Shown: piece by piece, positions 39,105-48,344 of the stretch
Layout: each line of letters starts with the position of its first letter
Numbering within the stretch: position 1 is the stretch's first letter
Assembly: GCF_023517775.1 (NCBI RefSeq)
Contig: NZ_CP082904.1
Location: 1,488,001-1,552,000, forward strand
DNA: 64,000 nucleotides
Direction of reading: 5' to 3'
Origin: Mixta hanseatica
GTDB taxonomy: Bacteria > Pseudomonadota > Gammaproteobacteria > Enterobacterales > Enterobacteriaceae
The notes under the pieces: model-generated
Database searches by the model: none
What the model was told of the DNA's origin: nothing
What the model saw: only the letters and a program-made list of their open reading frames with translations
Position numbers and translations under genes: made by a program

Positions 39105-39133
39105 AAAACGGCCCCCTAAAGGGCCGTTTTTTT
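39105..39133 (+). terminator. Terminator of ompX
   Basis: AAAACGGCCC pairs with GGGCCGTTTT around a 6-base loop, followed by more T residues, 22 bp past the stop. The A-run on the other side lets it also act on the minus-strand mntS transcript. Confidence 0.93.
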
Positions 39134-39149
39134 ATGGCTGTTATCTACA

Positions 39150-39163
39150 GAAAAGATCTTTTC
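39150..39163. repeat. Perfect 14-bp palindrome downstream of mntS
   Basis: GAAAAGATCTTTTC, enclosed by TTATC at 39141 and GATAA ending at 39169. It lies between the ompX terminator and the mntS stop and may fold at the mntS message end. Confidence 0.5.
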
Positions 39164-39201
39164 AGATAAAGCCCGGGTAGCCTGGCGGCAAAAAAGCGCG
39201 T

Positions 39202-39393
39202 TTAGCCGCGCCAGATAAGGTGTGGGCAATTTGCGCTTTCGGTACAGTTGCCTGCCAAACGTTCCAACAGCATTAAGCGCAGACGAAAAGGTGACTGGGT
39301 CAGCAGACACAGAATGCCCCGCCAGCTGAAGTTTGCCTGGCGCGTGCGCTGAACACATCTGCCACAGTCCAGACAGCGTTTCATTGTGTTCAT
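39202..39393 (-). CDS. mntS: MntS-like small manganese protein, cysteine-rich
   Basis: A 63-residue protein starting at an ATG 5 bases after a GGAGG site. The core SPFRLRLMLLERL (from residue 34) matches SPFKVRLMLLSML of the 42-residue E. coli MntS, and KRC near the start also matches. The locus is the same: between ompX and mntR, on the strand opposite both. E. coli MntS raises free intracellular manganese, at least partly by blocking the exporter MntP, and is repressed by MntR. This version is about 20 residues longer. It has six cysteines (7, 10, 13, 29, 50, 56), three in a CLDCGRC motif. A promoter with a MntR box lies upstream of the ORF before it. Confidence 0.78.
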   Translation of the reverse strand: MNTMKRCLDCGRCVQRTRQANFSWRGILCLLTQSPFRLRLMLLERLAGNCTESANCPHLIWRG

Positions 39394-39406
39394 GGATACC
39401 TCCGAA

Positions 39407-39484
39407 TTAACGTCTGACAATGACCAGGCACAGCCCTGTGATAAACAGCAGAAACAGCAACAGCAACAGGTAAGGCTCATTCAT
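39407..39484 (-). CDS. 25-residue hydrophobic small protein upstream of mntS
   Basis: A short ORF reading MNEP, then a leucine-rich membrane helix (YLLLLLFLLFITGLCLVIV), then RR at the C-terminus. A perfect GGAGG lies 6 bases before its ATG. A different ATG four bases later opens another frame (MSLTCCCCC...) that is less likely, because its spacing is poor and its product is improbable. The stop is 13 bases before the mntS start, so both small genes lie on one MntR-controlled message. The two positive C-terminal residues predict an N-out/C-in single-pass protein. I recognise no family. Confidence 0.65.
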   Translation of the reverse strand: MNEPYLLLLLFLLFITGLCLVIVRR

Positions 39485-39527
39485 TTTAGCTCCTCCGCTG
39501 TCAGATTAGGCTGACTACTTTATCAAC

Positions 39528-39558
39528 AAATATAGCACTGGCTATATCCTTTAGCCAA
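39528..39558 (-). promoter_or_regulatory. MntR box overlapping the mntS-operon promoter
   Basis: AAATATAGCACTGGCTATATCC at 39528-39549 fits the enteric MntR operator pattern (ATAGC-N4-GCTAT core, given here in outline). On the minus strand a TTGGCT -35 (39553-39558) and TATATT -10 (39529-39534), 18 bp apart, surround and overlap it. Transcription should start near 39522, about 38 nt before the 25-residue ORF. Manganese-loaded MntR bound here would block it. Confidence 0.78.
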
Positions 39559-39663
39559 TGCTAATCAGCTACAATTTGTGCTTCGTAGCTGATGGTTTAC
39601 AATGACGCACCAATACACCGGCAGTGCCTGATAATGACCGGTTGAAAAATAAGAGGAAGCTGA

Positions 39664-40125
39664 ATGAGTCGTCGCGCAAAGCCTGCTCCTGCCAGGATTA
39701 ATGGGCCGTTAAAAGAAATTGAAGAGCATGTTGAAGGGTTCCGACAGGTTCGTGAGGCGCATCGCCGTGAGTTAATCGATGACTATGTTGAGCTGATTTC
39801 AGATTTGATTCGTGAGTTTGGCGAAGCGCGTCAGGTGGATATGGCAGCGCGTTTAGGCGTATCGCAGCCCACCGTAGCGAAGATGCTAAAGCGTCTCGGC
39901 AGTGTAGGACTGGTGGAACAGGTGCCTTACCGCGGCGTTTTTCTGACCAGCGAAGGAGAGAAGCTGGCTGAAGAGAGCCGGGCGCGCCACCATGTCGTAG
40001 AGATGTTTTTGCTGGCGTTGGGGATCAGCCCCGATACCGCGCGCCGCGATGCCGAGGGCATTGAACATCACGTTAGCGATGAAACATTAAGCGTTTTCCG
40101 CCAGTTTTACGAAAGCCGCCAGTAA
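39664..40125 (+). CDS. mntR: Manganese-responsive regulator MntR
   Basis: A 153-residue DtxR-family repressor. A winged helix ([30 protein letters not shown] in outline) lies at about residues 58-88. The dimerisation and metal domain has the expected His and Glu residues ([24 protein letters not shown]). With Mn it represses mntH and mntS and, in E. coli, activates mntP. An AAGAGGAAG site precedes the ATG. It is divergent from the mntS locus and its operator. Confidence 0.95.
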   Translation: MSRRAKPAPARINGPLKEIEEHVEGFRQVREAHRRELIDDYVELISDLIREFGEARQVDMAARLGVSQPTVAKMLKRLGSVGLVEQVPYRGVFLTSEGEKLAEESRARHHVVEMFLLALGISPDTARRDAEGIEHHVSDETLSVFRQFYESRQ

Positions 40126-40407
40126 CAGCCAAGCCATCACGGCCAGCTCGCCCGTTTTTATCCTCTTTAAGGCCTGTGCGGTTGCAGGCTTGCCCGGCGG
40201 CGCGTTTTTAGCGTCGCCGCTTTAGGTTACGCTGAAAGCGCAACCGCTCAGGCCTCGCTTCATCCCGCCATCAGGCCCACTTCCTTTATCCCTGTGTATT
40301 TCCCGCTACACTCAATTTGTCAATTACTCCTGGCATATGTAATTTTTACTTCTATGGTTAATCTCAAATCGTAAGTTCAGGATTTGTGCTGCAGGAAAAT
40401 GGAACCT
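40126..40407. other. Gap between mntR and the efflux operon
   Basis: No gene seen. GCCTG-N8-CAGGC lies near 40170-40189, and a GC-rich stem with a T-rich loop (GGCGGCG... CGTCGCC) near 40197-40222. These may end mntR. The efflux-operon promoter should lie in the AT-richer part after 40300. Confidence 0.5.
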
Positions 40408-41532
40408 ATGACTCATGCAAACGACACGTCGACCGATGATGATAAAACACATCAGAATAACGACGAAAGCCAGCAGGAACAGGAACAACCACGTAAACGC
40501 CCCGGAAAAAAACCGCTGATTATCTTAGGCATCGTGGTGATAGTAATGATTATCGTGGCGCTTTTCTTCTGGTTGAGCACGCGTAATGAAGAGACCACCG
40601 ATGACGCCTTTACCGAAGGTAATGCGGTGACCATCGCCGCCAAAACCTCCGGCTATGCGGTGAAGCTGCTGGTTAATGATAACCAGCGGGTTAAAAAAGG
40701 TGATTTGCTGCTCTTGATCGATCCGCGTGATACCCAGGCGCAGCGTGACCAGGCGAAAGCGCAGCTTGGTCTGGCGCAGGCGCAGCTGCATCAGGCCGAG
40801 GCGCAGCTGGCGCTATCGAAAGTGCAGTATCCGGCCCAGCGCGATCAGGCGCTGGCGCAGCAGGCGCAGGCGGAGGCTAATCTGCTTAACGCACAGTCAG
40901 ACTATCGCCGGTTGCGCGGCGTGGACCCGCGCGCGACGTCGCAGCGTAATATCGATACCGCCAGTGCCCAGTTGCGTTCCGCGCAGGCGCAACTGCAAAG
41001 CGCGAAGGCGCAGGTAGAAGTGGCCTCGCAGGTCGCGCTGCAAATTCGCCAGCAGGAAACCAACGTTGAAGCGCGCCGCCAGCAGGTGGAACAGGCGCAG
41101 GCGCAGCTTAATGTCGCCGAGCTGAATCTCTCTTATACCGAAGTGCGCGCGCCTTACGATGGTTTCGTGACTAAACGTAATGTGCAGCTGGGCTCGTTAG
41201 TGCAGGCGGGCAGCTCACTCTTTTCGCTGGTGTCGCCCGATATCTGGGTCACCGCTAACTTCAAAGAGTCACAGCTGGAACGCATGAAACCGGGTGACCG
41301 AGTCACTATCGGCGTCGATGCCTGGCCGGATATGGAACTGGAAGGGCACGTAGACAGCATTCAGATGGGGTCCGGTTCACGCTTCTCTACCTTCCCGGCG
41401 GAAAACGCCACCGGCAACTTTGTTAAAATTGTGCAGCGCGTGCCGGTTAAAATCGTGATCGACAAAGGGCTGGATCCGAATAAACCTCTGCCGCTGGGAC
41501 TCTCCGTGGTGCCTAAGGTTACGGTGGAATGA
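40408..41532 (+). CDS. Periplasmic adaptor subunit, EmrA/HlyD family
   Basis: A 374-residue membrane-fusion protein of a tripartite efflux pump. A charged, Gln/Asp-rich cytoplasmic N-terminus of about 35 residues precedes one membrane helix (LIILGIVVIVMIIVALFFWL). The lipoyl half TEGNAVTIAAKTSGYAVKLLV follows, then a long Ala/Gln-rich coiled-coil hairpin (roughly residues 115-240), the second lipoyl half (LNLSYTEVRAPYDGFVTKRN in outline) and a beta-barrel. Of three nearby Mets, 40408 has the best-placed GGA site. It overlaps the MFS gene by 4 bases. Confidence 0.88.
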   Translation: MTHANDTSTDDDKTHQNNDESQQEQEQPRKRPGKKPLIILGIVVIVMIIVALFFWLSTRNEETTDDAFTEGNAVTIAAKTSGYAVKLLVNDNQRVKKGDLLLLIDPRDTQAQRDQAKAQLGLAQAQLHQAEAQLALSKVQYPAQRDQALAQQAQAEANLLNAQSDYRRLRGVDPRATSQRNIDTASAQLRSAQAQLQSAKAQVEVASQVALQIRQQETNVEARRQQVEQAQAQLNVAELNLSYTEVRAPYDGFVTKRNVQLGSLVQAGSSLFSLVSPDIWVTANFKESQLERMKPGDRVTIGVDAWPDMELEGHVDSIQMGSGSRFSTFPAENATGNFVKIVQRVPVKIVIDKGLDPNKPLPLGLSVVPKVTVE

Positions 41533-43097
41533 GTCATAGCCAAAGCTGGCAGCCGACCAGTAATCCCTGGCTGGTCGCGGTGACGGTGACGCTGGCGGTA
41601 TTCATGGAGATCCTGGATACCACCATCGTCAACGTAGCGCTGCCGCATATTGCCGGCACGCTCTCTTCCAGCTACGACGAATCGACCTGGGTCCTGACCT
41701 CCTATCTGGTGGCGAACGGCATCGTGCTGCCGATCTCCGCTTTCTTTTCCCGACTGTTTGGCCGTAAGCAATACTTTTTGATCTGTATTGTGATGTTTAC
41801 TATTTGCTCGTTCCTGTGCGGCATCGCCACAGAGCTGTGGCAAATTATCCTGTTCCGTATTCTGCAGGGCTTTTTTGGCGGCGGGCTGCAGCCGGTACAA
41901 CAGTCGGTACTGCTGGATTACTTTAAGGCGGAAGATCGCGGCAAAGCGTTTGGCCTCTCCTCGATTGCGATTATCGTCGCGCCGGTGGTTGGGCCGACGC
42001 TGGGCGGCTGGATTACGGATAATTACAGCTGGCGCTGGGTCTTCTTTATTAACGTGCCGGTGGGTATTCTGGCCACGCTGGCGATCTATCAGCTGCTGGA
42101 AGATCCGCCGTGGGAGCGGCGCTGGGCAAAAGGCAAACTGACCATCGATTATATCGGCATCAGTTTGATTACGTTGGGCCTCGGCTGCTTACAGGTAATG
42201 CTGGATCGCGGCGAAGATGAAGACTGGTTCGCCTCGCACTTTATCCAGTTCTTTGGCGTAATGACCTTTATTGGCCTGACCGGGGCGATCTACTGGCTGA
42301 TGTATGCGCGTAAGCCGGTGGTGGAGATTGGCGTGGTGCGCGACCGCAACTTCTGGGTGTCCGGCCTGTTGATGGCGGGCATGGCGATGATCCTCTACGG
42401 CAGCTCGGTGGTTCTGCCGCAGTTGGCGCAGCAGGATCTGGGCTATACCGCCACCTGGTCTGGGCTGGTGCTGTCGCCGGGCGCTATCCTGATTGTGCTG
42501 ACGATCCCACTGGTGCTGAAGCTAATGCCGCTGGTGCAGACGCGCTGGATTATCGCCTTTGGCTTTACCTGCCTGGCGGTGTCGATGTTTTACTCTTCCG
42601 GCCTAACGCCGCAGGTGGATTTCACCACGCTGGTCTTAATGCGTAGTGCGCAATCGATCGGCCTGGGATTCCTGTTTGTGCCGCTGACCACTATCGCCTT
42701 TGCCACCATTCCGCAGCGGCTGAATGCCGATGCCTCGGCGCTGTTTACCATGTTCCGCAACGTTGCCGGCTCGATTGGCATTTCGCTCTCTACCGCGGCA
42801 ATAACCGAGCGTGAACAGGTACGCAGCGCGCATCTGGTACATAACATGACGCCGTTAAATGAGCAGTTTAATCTAACCGTAGAGCGCTGGGCGCAGAGCA
42901 TTCGCGACTTTAGTTCGGCAGTCGGCGATCCGCTGACGCTGGCGACCGGCCAGCTCTATCAGGAAATGATCGTGCAGGCGCGTATCCTGGCCTATGTCGA
43001 TGTCTTTGTCGGGCTGGGTATCGTCGCCTTTATTTTGATTCCTTTATGTTTCCTGCTTTCGCCGGTTAAAAGCGAAGGCAGCGCAGGAGCACACTGA
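41529..43097 (+). CDS. MFS drug exporter, EmrB/QacA (DHA2) family
   Basis: A 522-residue 14-helix proton-driven exporter. Motif C-like and D1-type sequences appear: AVFMEILDTTIVNVALPHIAGTL (outline, helix 1), SAFFSRLFGRKQYFL, RILQGFFGGGLQPVQQSVLLDYF (outline) and VAPVVGPTLGGWITDNYSWRW (outline). It works with the adaptor upstream and the outer-membrane channel downstream. Substrates are likely hydrophobic drugs but cannot be read. Not called emrB because E. coli emrAB lies elsewhere and lacks a linked OMF gene. Confidence 0.9.
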   Translation: MSHSQSWQPTSNPWLVAVTVTLAVFMEILDTTIVNVALPHIAGTLSSSYDESTWVLTSYLVANGIVLPISAFFSRLFGRKQYFLICIVMFTICSFLCGIATELWQIILFRILQGFFGGGLQPVQQSVLLDYFKAEDRGKAFGLSSIAIIVAPVVGPTLGGWITDNYSWRWVFFINVPVGILATLAIYQLLEDPPWERRWAKGKLTIDYIGISLITLGLGCLQVMLDRGEDEDWFASHFIQFFGVMTFIGLTGAIYWLMYARKPVVEIGVVRDRNFWVSGLLMAGMAMILYGSSVVLPQLAQQDLGYTATWSGLVLSPGAILIVLTIPLVLKLMPLVQTRWIIAFGFTCLAVSMFYSSGLTPQVDFTTLVLMRSAQSIGLGFLFVPLTTIAFATIPQRLNADASALFTMFRNVAGSIGISLSTAAITEREQVRSAHLVHNMTPLNEQFNLTVERWAQSIRDFSSAVGDPLTLATGQLYQEMIVQARILAYVDVFVGLGIVAFILIPLCFLLSPVKSEGSAGAH

Positions 43098-43098
43098 C

Positions 43099-44640
43099 AT
43101 GAACGTTACCAAAGGGATAATGCGTTCGCACCCCGGCCTGCTGGCTTTATCGTTGCTGCTGGCAGGTTGCGCGATGGGGCCCGATTACCAACCGCCACAG
43201 CCGCAAACGCCCGGCAGCTGGCGCGATCTGGTGTCGCAGGCGGCGTCAAAGCCGCAGAGTAGCGCCGTCAACCCCAACTGGTGGCGCAGCTTTAACGATC
43301 CGCAGCTGAATAGCCTGATCGATCGCGCCATTGCCGGCAATCTGTCGCTGCAGCAGGCGGTCCTGCGTATCGCCGGCGCGCGCGAGCAGCTGGCGCAGGC
43401 GCGCGGCGGGCTGTTCCCCTCAATTAACGGCAGCGTTTCCGCCCGGCGTCAGCAACTGGGCGCGAAAGGGATGCTGGAATCCAGCGGCGCGTACGCGGGG
43501 CTGGATGAAAACGCGCCCGAGCTGCGTTCGTCGCTTGATAGCCTGACGCAGCCGATCAATCTCTATCAGGGCAGTTTTGATGCCTCGTGGGAGCTGGATC
43601 TGTGGGGCAAAGTACGTCGGCAGGTTGAAGCCGCCAATGCGCAGCAGCAGGAATTGATCGAAAGCCGTAACGATGCGCTGGTTTCGCTGGAAGCCGAAGT
43701 CGCGCGTGCTTATCTGCAGCTGCGCGGCGCGCAGTCGATTACCCGCACGCTGCTAACGCAAATCGATGTGGCGCAGCAGACGCTGGAGCTGACGCAAAGC
43801 CAGCAGCGTAACGGTCTGGCACCACAGCTGGATGTGGAAAATGCCCGTGCGCAGCTCAGCTCGCTGCGTGCTCAGCTGCCGCAGTATCAGGCGCAGGCAC
43901 GCCAGGCGATGAACGGCCTGGCGGTGCTAATGGGCAAACCGCCCGGCGCGCTGGATAGTGAACTGGCTGCTGAAAAAGCGCTGCCCGTCTTGCCTGCCGC
44001 CGTACCGGTAGGCATTCCCTCTACGTTGGCGCGTCGCCGCCCTGATATCCGTCAGGCGGAAGCCAGCCTGCATGCCGCCACCGCCAATATCGGCGTGTCG
44101 GTCGCGCAGCTATTTCCCAGCCTGTCATTAACCGGCCAGCTGGGGGTGCGTAATACCGACGCCAGCTACCTGGATAACTGGAGCAGCCATTTCTACAGCT
44201 ACGGCCCGACGCTGTCGATTCCGATTTTCCAGGGCGGCAGGCTGGTTTCCAGCGTGAAACTATCACGCGCTCAGCAGGCCAGCTCGGCGTTAAACTATCG
44301 GCAAACGGTGCTCACCGCGCTGCAGGATGTGGAAAATGCGCTGGTCAGCTACCGCACCGATCAGGAGCGGGTGACCCAGATGGATGAAACCGTCAGCGCG
44401 CTACAGAGCAGTTTTGATTTAGCCAGCGACAGCTATAAAAAAGGCCTGTCCACCTTTCTGGATGTGCTGGACGCGCAGCGTCAGCTGGCGCAGGCCAAAC
44501 AGCAGGCGGAGCAGGCGCGGGTGCAAAGCAGCCTGGATTTAGTCGCGCTGTACAAAGCGCTCGGCGGCGGTTGGGAAAATTACCAGAACCTCACGCTGCC
44601 GCAGTTTAATGTTTTTGGCCCGGCGACGCCCGCCAGTTAA
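43099..44640 (+). CDS. Outer membrane efflux lipoprotein, NodT/OprM family
   Basis: A 513-residue TolC-fold channel subunit. The N-terminus has a lipoprotein signal with lipobox LLAGC, followed by MGPDYQPP, a hallmark of the NodT/OprM group. Two repeats with long helices follow (DASWELDLWGKVRRQVEAAN in outline, LARRRPDIRQAEASLHAATANIGVSVAQLFPSL in outline). It starts 1 base after the MFS stop and completes the operon, so this pump has its own outer-membrane exit and need not use TolC. Confidence 0.92.
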   Translation: MNVTKGIMRSHPGLLALSLLLAGCAMGPDYQPPQPQTPGSWRDLVSQAASKPQSSAVNPNWWRSFNDPQLNSLIDRAIAGNLSLQQAVLRIAGAREQLAQARGGLFPSINGSVSARRQQLGAKGMLESSGAYAGLDENAPELRSSLDSLTQPINLYQGSFDASWELDLWGKVRRQVEAANAQQQELIESRNDALVSLEAEVARAYLQLRGAQSITRTLLTQIDVAQQTLELTQSQQRNGLAPQLDVENARAQLSSLRAQLPQYQAQARQAMNGLAVLMGKPPGALDSELAAEKALPVLPAAVPVGIPSTLARRRPDIRQAEASLHAATANIGVSVAQLFPSLSLTGQLGVRNTDASYLDNWSSHFYSYGPTLSIPIFQGGRLVSSVKLSRAQQASSALNYRQTVLTALQDVENALVSYRTDQERVTQMDETVSALQSSFDLASDSYKKGLSTFLDVLDAQRQLAQAKQQAEQARVQSSLDLVALYKALGGGWENYQNLTLPQFNVFGPATPAS

Positions 44641-44687
44641 CAAGCCTGAAGCGCGAGGAAAAGCGTCCTGCCCCGGCTACTCATCAT

Positions 44688-44717
44688 AAGCCGCCAACGA
44701 CAAACTGGCGGCTTTTT
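44688..44717 (+). terminator. Terminator of the efflux operon
   Basis: AAGCCGCCA pairs with TGGCGGCTT around a 9-base loop, followed by TTT. It lies 48 bp after the outer-membrane channel gene. Confidence 0.88.
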
Positions 44718-45028
44718 CACTACGCTGCTTGCCTGGCGCAGGTGATTTCTTTGTCATATATTTTAAAATAAACATTCCTTTTCGCCGTGAAAACGAAACG
44801 TGCGCCGTTAACGGTGAGAAAGGCTTTTCTGCCCGTTTACGCCCTTCGTAAATAAAAAAATGTGATATGCCTCGGTATTTATACGCGAGATCATGACCAC
44901 CGCCACAAAATTGCCATTCCACTATTCTTATAAATGAAAAAAATAATCTATGTTGTGCAGTGAAAGGTTTGTGTTCTGTCAGCAGGGCACAGTCAGATTT
45001 CCACCTCAACCAGGTTGCTGGAGTCATC
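44718..45028. other. Gap upstream of the sugar porter gene
   Basis: About 310 bp that should hold the promoter of the porter gene. A minus-strand open frame (44677-45060) covers it, but it runs through the terminator and resembles nothing known. No operator could be named. Confidence 0.5.
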
Positions 45029-46525
45029 ATGCCAAAAGAACAATACCTTACGCTGAGCAAAGCCTCCGGGCCAAACAGCAGTACACCCGCAGAACCCTTC
45101 GTTAAAGTGATCGCGCTGGTCGCTACGCTGGGCGGATTGCTGTTTGGCTACGATACCGGCGTTATTTCCGGCGCGCTGCTGTTTATGGGCGACGAACTGC
45201 ATCTCACCCCTTTTACCACCGGTCTGGTAACCAGCTCGCTGCTGTTTGGCGCCGCTTTCGGCGCGCTGCTGGCCGGTCACTTCGCCTCTGCCGCCGGACG
45301 GCGGAAAATCATTTTGGTGCTGGCGGTCATTTTCGCTATTGGCGCGCTGGGCACTTCGCTGGCGCCTGACGTGCACTGGATGGTCTTTTTCCGCCTGGTG
45401 CTGGGCGTCGCGGTTGGCGGCGCGGCGGCAACAGTGCCGGTCTATATTGCGGAAATCGCCCCGGCCAATAAGCGTGGCCAACTGGTGACCTTGCAGGAGC
45501 TGATGATCGTCTCTGGTCAGATGCTGGCCTATATCTCTAATGCCTCTTTTAACGCTATCTGGGGCGGGGCGGAGACCTGGCGCTGGATGCTGGTAGTGGC
45601 GACCGTACCGGCGGTGCTGCTGTGGTTCGGCATGATGTTTATGCCCGATACGCCGCGCTGGTATGCGATGAAAGGGCGTCTGGCGGAGGCGCGCCGCGTA
45701 CTGGAGCGCACCCGCGCCAAAGACGATGTCGAATGGGAGCTGACCGAAATTGAAGAGACGCTGCAGGAGCAGGAAAACCAGGGCAAACCGCATCTGCGCG
45801 AATTGAAAAAGCCCTGGCTGTTCAAGCTGTTTCTGATTGGCATTGGCGTGGCGGTGATCCAGCAGCTGACCGGCGTCAATACCATTATGTACTACGCGCC
45901 GACGGTATTAACCAGCGTTGGGATGAGCAACAGCGCCGCGCTGTTCGCCACCATCGCCAACGGCCTGATTTCGGTACTGATGACCTTTGTCGGCATCTGG
46001 CTGTTGGGTAAAATCGGCCGCCGCACCATGACGATGATTGGGCAGTTTGGCTGTACCGCCTGTTTATTCTTTATCGGCGCGATAAGCTGGCTGATGCCTG
46101 AAACCGTTAACGGCCAGCCGGATATGCTGCGCAGCTATATGGTGCTGCTGGGGATGCTGATGTTTCTCTGTTTCCAGCAGGGCGCGCTGTCGCCGGTGAC
46201 CTGGCTGCTGCTGTCGGAAATTTTCCCGACGCGCCTGCGCGGTATTTTTATGGGCGGCGCGGTATTCGCTATGTGGATCGCCAATTTCCTTATCTCGCTG
46301 ATGTTCCCGATCATGCTGGCGTCGGTGGGCCTGGCGGGCGCCTTCTTTATTTTTGGCGCCATCGGCATTGGCGGCGCGATCTTTGTGTTTAACTGCATAC
46401 CGGAAACGCGCAACCGCAGCCTGGAGCAGATTGAACACTATCTGCGCGACTGGCTCTCGCCCGATCGGGCGACGTCAGCACTGCCTGCGCCGATCGGACA
46501 GAAAGCGGAACAGCACGGCGGCTAA
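45029..46525 (+). CDS. MFS sugar porter (GalP/XylE/IolT type)
   Basis: A 498-residue proton-linked sugar or polyol importer with 12 helices. Sugar porter marks are FGYDTGVISGAL, GRRKIILVLA, RLVLGVAVGGAAATVPVYIAEIAPANKRG (outline), the PDTPRW loop, IQQLTGVNTIMYYAPTVL in helix 7, GRRTMTMIG, and PETRNRSLEQIE at the end. The spacing and QLTGVN resemble myo-inositol carriers (IolT) as much as GalP, so the substrate is open. The ATG at 45029 follows CTGGAG; the frame is open from 44960. It is monocistronic. Confidence 0.88.
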   Translation: MPKEQYLTLSKASGPNSSTPAEPFVKVIALVATLGGLLFGYDTGVISGALLFMGDELHLTPFTTGLVTSSLLFGAAFGALLAGHFASAAGRRKIILVLAVIFAIGALGTSLAPDVHWMVFFRLVLGVAVGGAAATVPVYIAEIAPANKRGQLVTLQELMIVSGQMLAYISNASFNAIWGGAETWRWMLVVATVPAVLLWFGMMFMPDTPRWYAMKGRLAEARRVLERTRAKDDVEWELTEIEETLQEQENQGKPHLRELKKPWLFKLFLIGIGVAVIQQLTGVNTIMYYAPTVLTSVGMSNSAALFATIANGLISVLMTFVGIWLLGKIGRRTMTMIGQFGCTACLFFIGAISWLMPETVNGQPDMLRSYMVLLGMLMFLCFQQGALSPVTWLLLSEIFPTRLRGIFMGGAVFAMWIANFLISLMFPIMLASVGLAGAFFIFGAIGIGGAIFVFNCIPETRNRSLEQIEHYLRDWLSPDRATSALPAPIGQKAEQHGG

Positions 46526-46537
46526 GGGAGTCACGCA

Positions 46538-46566
46538 AGGCTGGCGGTATTCGCCAGCCTTTTTTT
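46538..46566 (+). terminator. Terminator of the sugar porter gene
   Basis: AGGCTGGCG pairs with CGCCAGCCT around a 5-base loop, followed by six T residues, 12 bp past the stop. Confidence 0.94.
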
Positions 46567-46719
46567 ATGGCACAATGCCCGCCAAATTTCGTTATCCCGT
46601 AAAATAATTCGATACGCAGCAAGGCGACAGAGTGGCGGATTTTTATCAGCGAGCCGCGATAACGCCCCTGCAGGTTGAATTATCACGGGAACATTCCCCG
46701 CATAAGTAAGGCAATCCCT

Positions 46720-48312
46720 GTGCTAGTTTCCAGCAACGTTACCATGCAGTTTGGCAGCAAACCGCTGTTTGAAAATATCTCCGTTAAGTTTGGCGGCGGC
46801 AACCGTTACGGTCTGATCGGCGCCAACGGTAGCGGTAAATCAACCTTTATGAAGATTCTGGGCGGCGATTTAATGCCGACCGCCGGCAACGTCTCCTGTG
46901 ACCCTAATGAGCGTATCGGTAAACTGCGCCAGGACCAGTTCGCGTTTGAAAAATTCAGCGTACTGGATACCGTCATCATGGGACACGATGAGCTGTGGCA
47001 GGTGAAGCAAGAGCGCGATCGCATCTATGCGTTGCCGGAAATGAGCGAAGAGGATGGCTATAAAGTCGCCGACCTGGAAGTGCTGTATGGCGAAATGGAT
47101 GGCTATACCGCGGAAGCGCGCGCCGGTGAACTGCTGCTGGGCGTGGGTATCCCGCTGGAGCAGCACTACGGCCTGATGAGCGAAGTCGCGCCGGGCTGGA
47201 AACTGCGTGTGCTGCTGGCGCAGGCGCTGTTCTCTAATCCCGATATTCTGCTGCTGGATGAGCCGACCAACAACCTGGATATCGATACCATTCGCTGGCT
47301 GGAGCAGGTGCTGAACGACCGTAACAGCACCATGATCATTATTTCGCATGACCGTCACTTCCTGAACATGGTCTGCACCCATATGGCGGATCTGGACTAC
47401 GGCGAGTTGCGCATCTACCCGGGCAATTACGATGAATATATGACCGCCGCCACCCAGGCGCGCGAGCGTCTGCTCTCAGATAACGCCAAGAAAAAGGCGC
47501 AGATCGCCGAGCTGCAGTCATTCGTCAGCCGCTTTAGCGCCAACGCCTCTAAATCACGTCAGGCAACGTCACGCGCCAAGCAGATCGATAAAATCAAGCT
47601 GGACGAGGTGAAAGCCTCCAGCCGTCAGAACCCGTTTATCCGCTTCGAGCAGGATAAAAAGCTGTTCCGTAACGCGCTGGAAGTGGAAGCGCTGACTAAA
47701 GGCTTTGATAACGGCCCGCTGTTCCGCGATCTCAATCTGCTGCTGGAAGTCGGCGAAAAGCTGGCGGTGCTGGGCACCAATGGCGTGGGTAAAACCACGC
47801 TGCTGAAAACCCTGGTGGGCGATTTGCAGCCGGAGAGCGGCACGGTGAAATGGTCCGAGAACGTGCGCATTGGCTACTATGCGCAGGATCACGCGGAAGA
47901 GTTTGATAACGATCTGAATGTCTTTGACTGGATGAGCCAGTGGAAGCAGGAAGGCGACGATGAACAGGCGGTACGCAGCGTGCTGGGTCGTCTGCTGTTC
48001 GGTCAGGATGAGATCAAAAAGCCGGCAAAAGTGCTGTCGGGCGGCGAAAAGGGCCGCATGCTGTTTGGCAAGCTAATGATGGAACGCCCTAATATCCTGA
48101 TTATGGATGAGCCGACTAACCACCTGGATATGGAATCGATCGAGTCGCTGAACATGGCGCTGGAAATGTATCCGGGCACGCTGATCTTCGTTTCTCACGA
48201 CCGCGAATTCGTTAGCTCGCTGGCGACGCGCGTGCTGGAAATTACGCCGGAGAAAGTCATCGACTTCAGCGGCAGCTATGAAGATTACCTGCGCAGCAAA
48301 GGCGTGCAGTAA
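46720..48312 (+). CDS. ybiT: ABC-F ribosome-associated ATPase YbiT
   Basis: A soluble protein of 530 residues with two ATPase domains and no membrane part. ABC-F proteins bind the ribosomal E site and help stalled or problematic translation. Two Walker A motifs (GANGSGKST and GTNGVGKTT), two Walker B motifs ([11 protein letters not shown] and [11 protein letters not shown]) and the linker between domains ([19 protein letters not shown], outline) are present. The GTG at 46720, 7 bases after AAGG, gives exactly the E. coli YbiT length and start ([12 protein letters not shown]). The ATG at 46675 would add 15 non-conserved residues. Confidence 0.95.
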   Translation: MLVSSNVTMQFGSKPLFENISVKFGGGNRYGLIGANGSGKSTFMKILGGDLMPTAGNVSCDPNERIGKLRQDQFAFEKFSVLDTVIMGHDELWQVKQERDRIYALPEMSEEDGYKVADLEVLYGEMDGYTAEARAGELLLGVGIPLEQHYGLMSEVAPGWKLRVLLAQALFSNPDILLLDEPTNNLDIDTIRWLEQVLNDRNSTMIIISHDRHFLNMVCTHMADLDYGELRIYPGNYDEYMTAATQARERLLSDNAKKKAQIAELQSFVSRFSANASKSRQATSRAKQIDKIKLDEVKASSRQNPFIRFEQDKKLFRNALEVEALTKGFDNGPLFRDLNLLLEVGEKLAVLGTNGVGKTTLLKTLVGDLQPESGTVKWSENVRIGYYAQDHAEEFDNDLNVFDWMSQWKQEGDDEQAVRSVLGRLLFGQDEIKKPAKVLSGGEKGRMLFGKLMMERPNILIMDEPTNHLDMESIESLNMALEMYPGTLIFVSHDREFVSSLATRVLEITPEKVIDFSGSYEDYLRSKGVQ

Positions 48313-48344
48313 TCGCTGGCGCTGAGCGCAACGAAACCGTGCTA

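Noticed and set aside
39202..39480. Longer start for mntS giving an N-terminus MSLTCCCCCFCC
   Set aside because: The run of Cys codons is the shadow, in another frame, of Leu codons of the 25-residue hydrophobic ORF. The GGAGG site before 39393 fits the shorter protein.
44677..45060. Minus-strand open frame of 127 codons before the sugar porter
   Set aside because: It crosses the efflux-operon terminator and the porter start and looks like chance coding.
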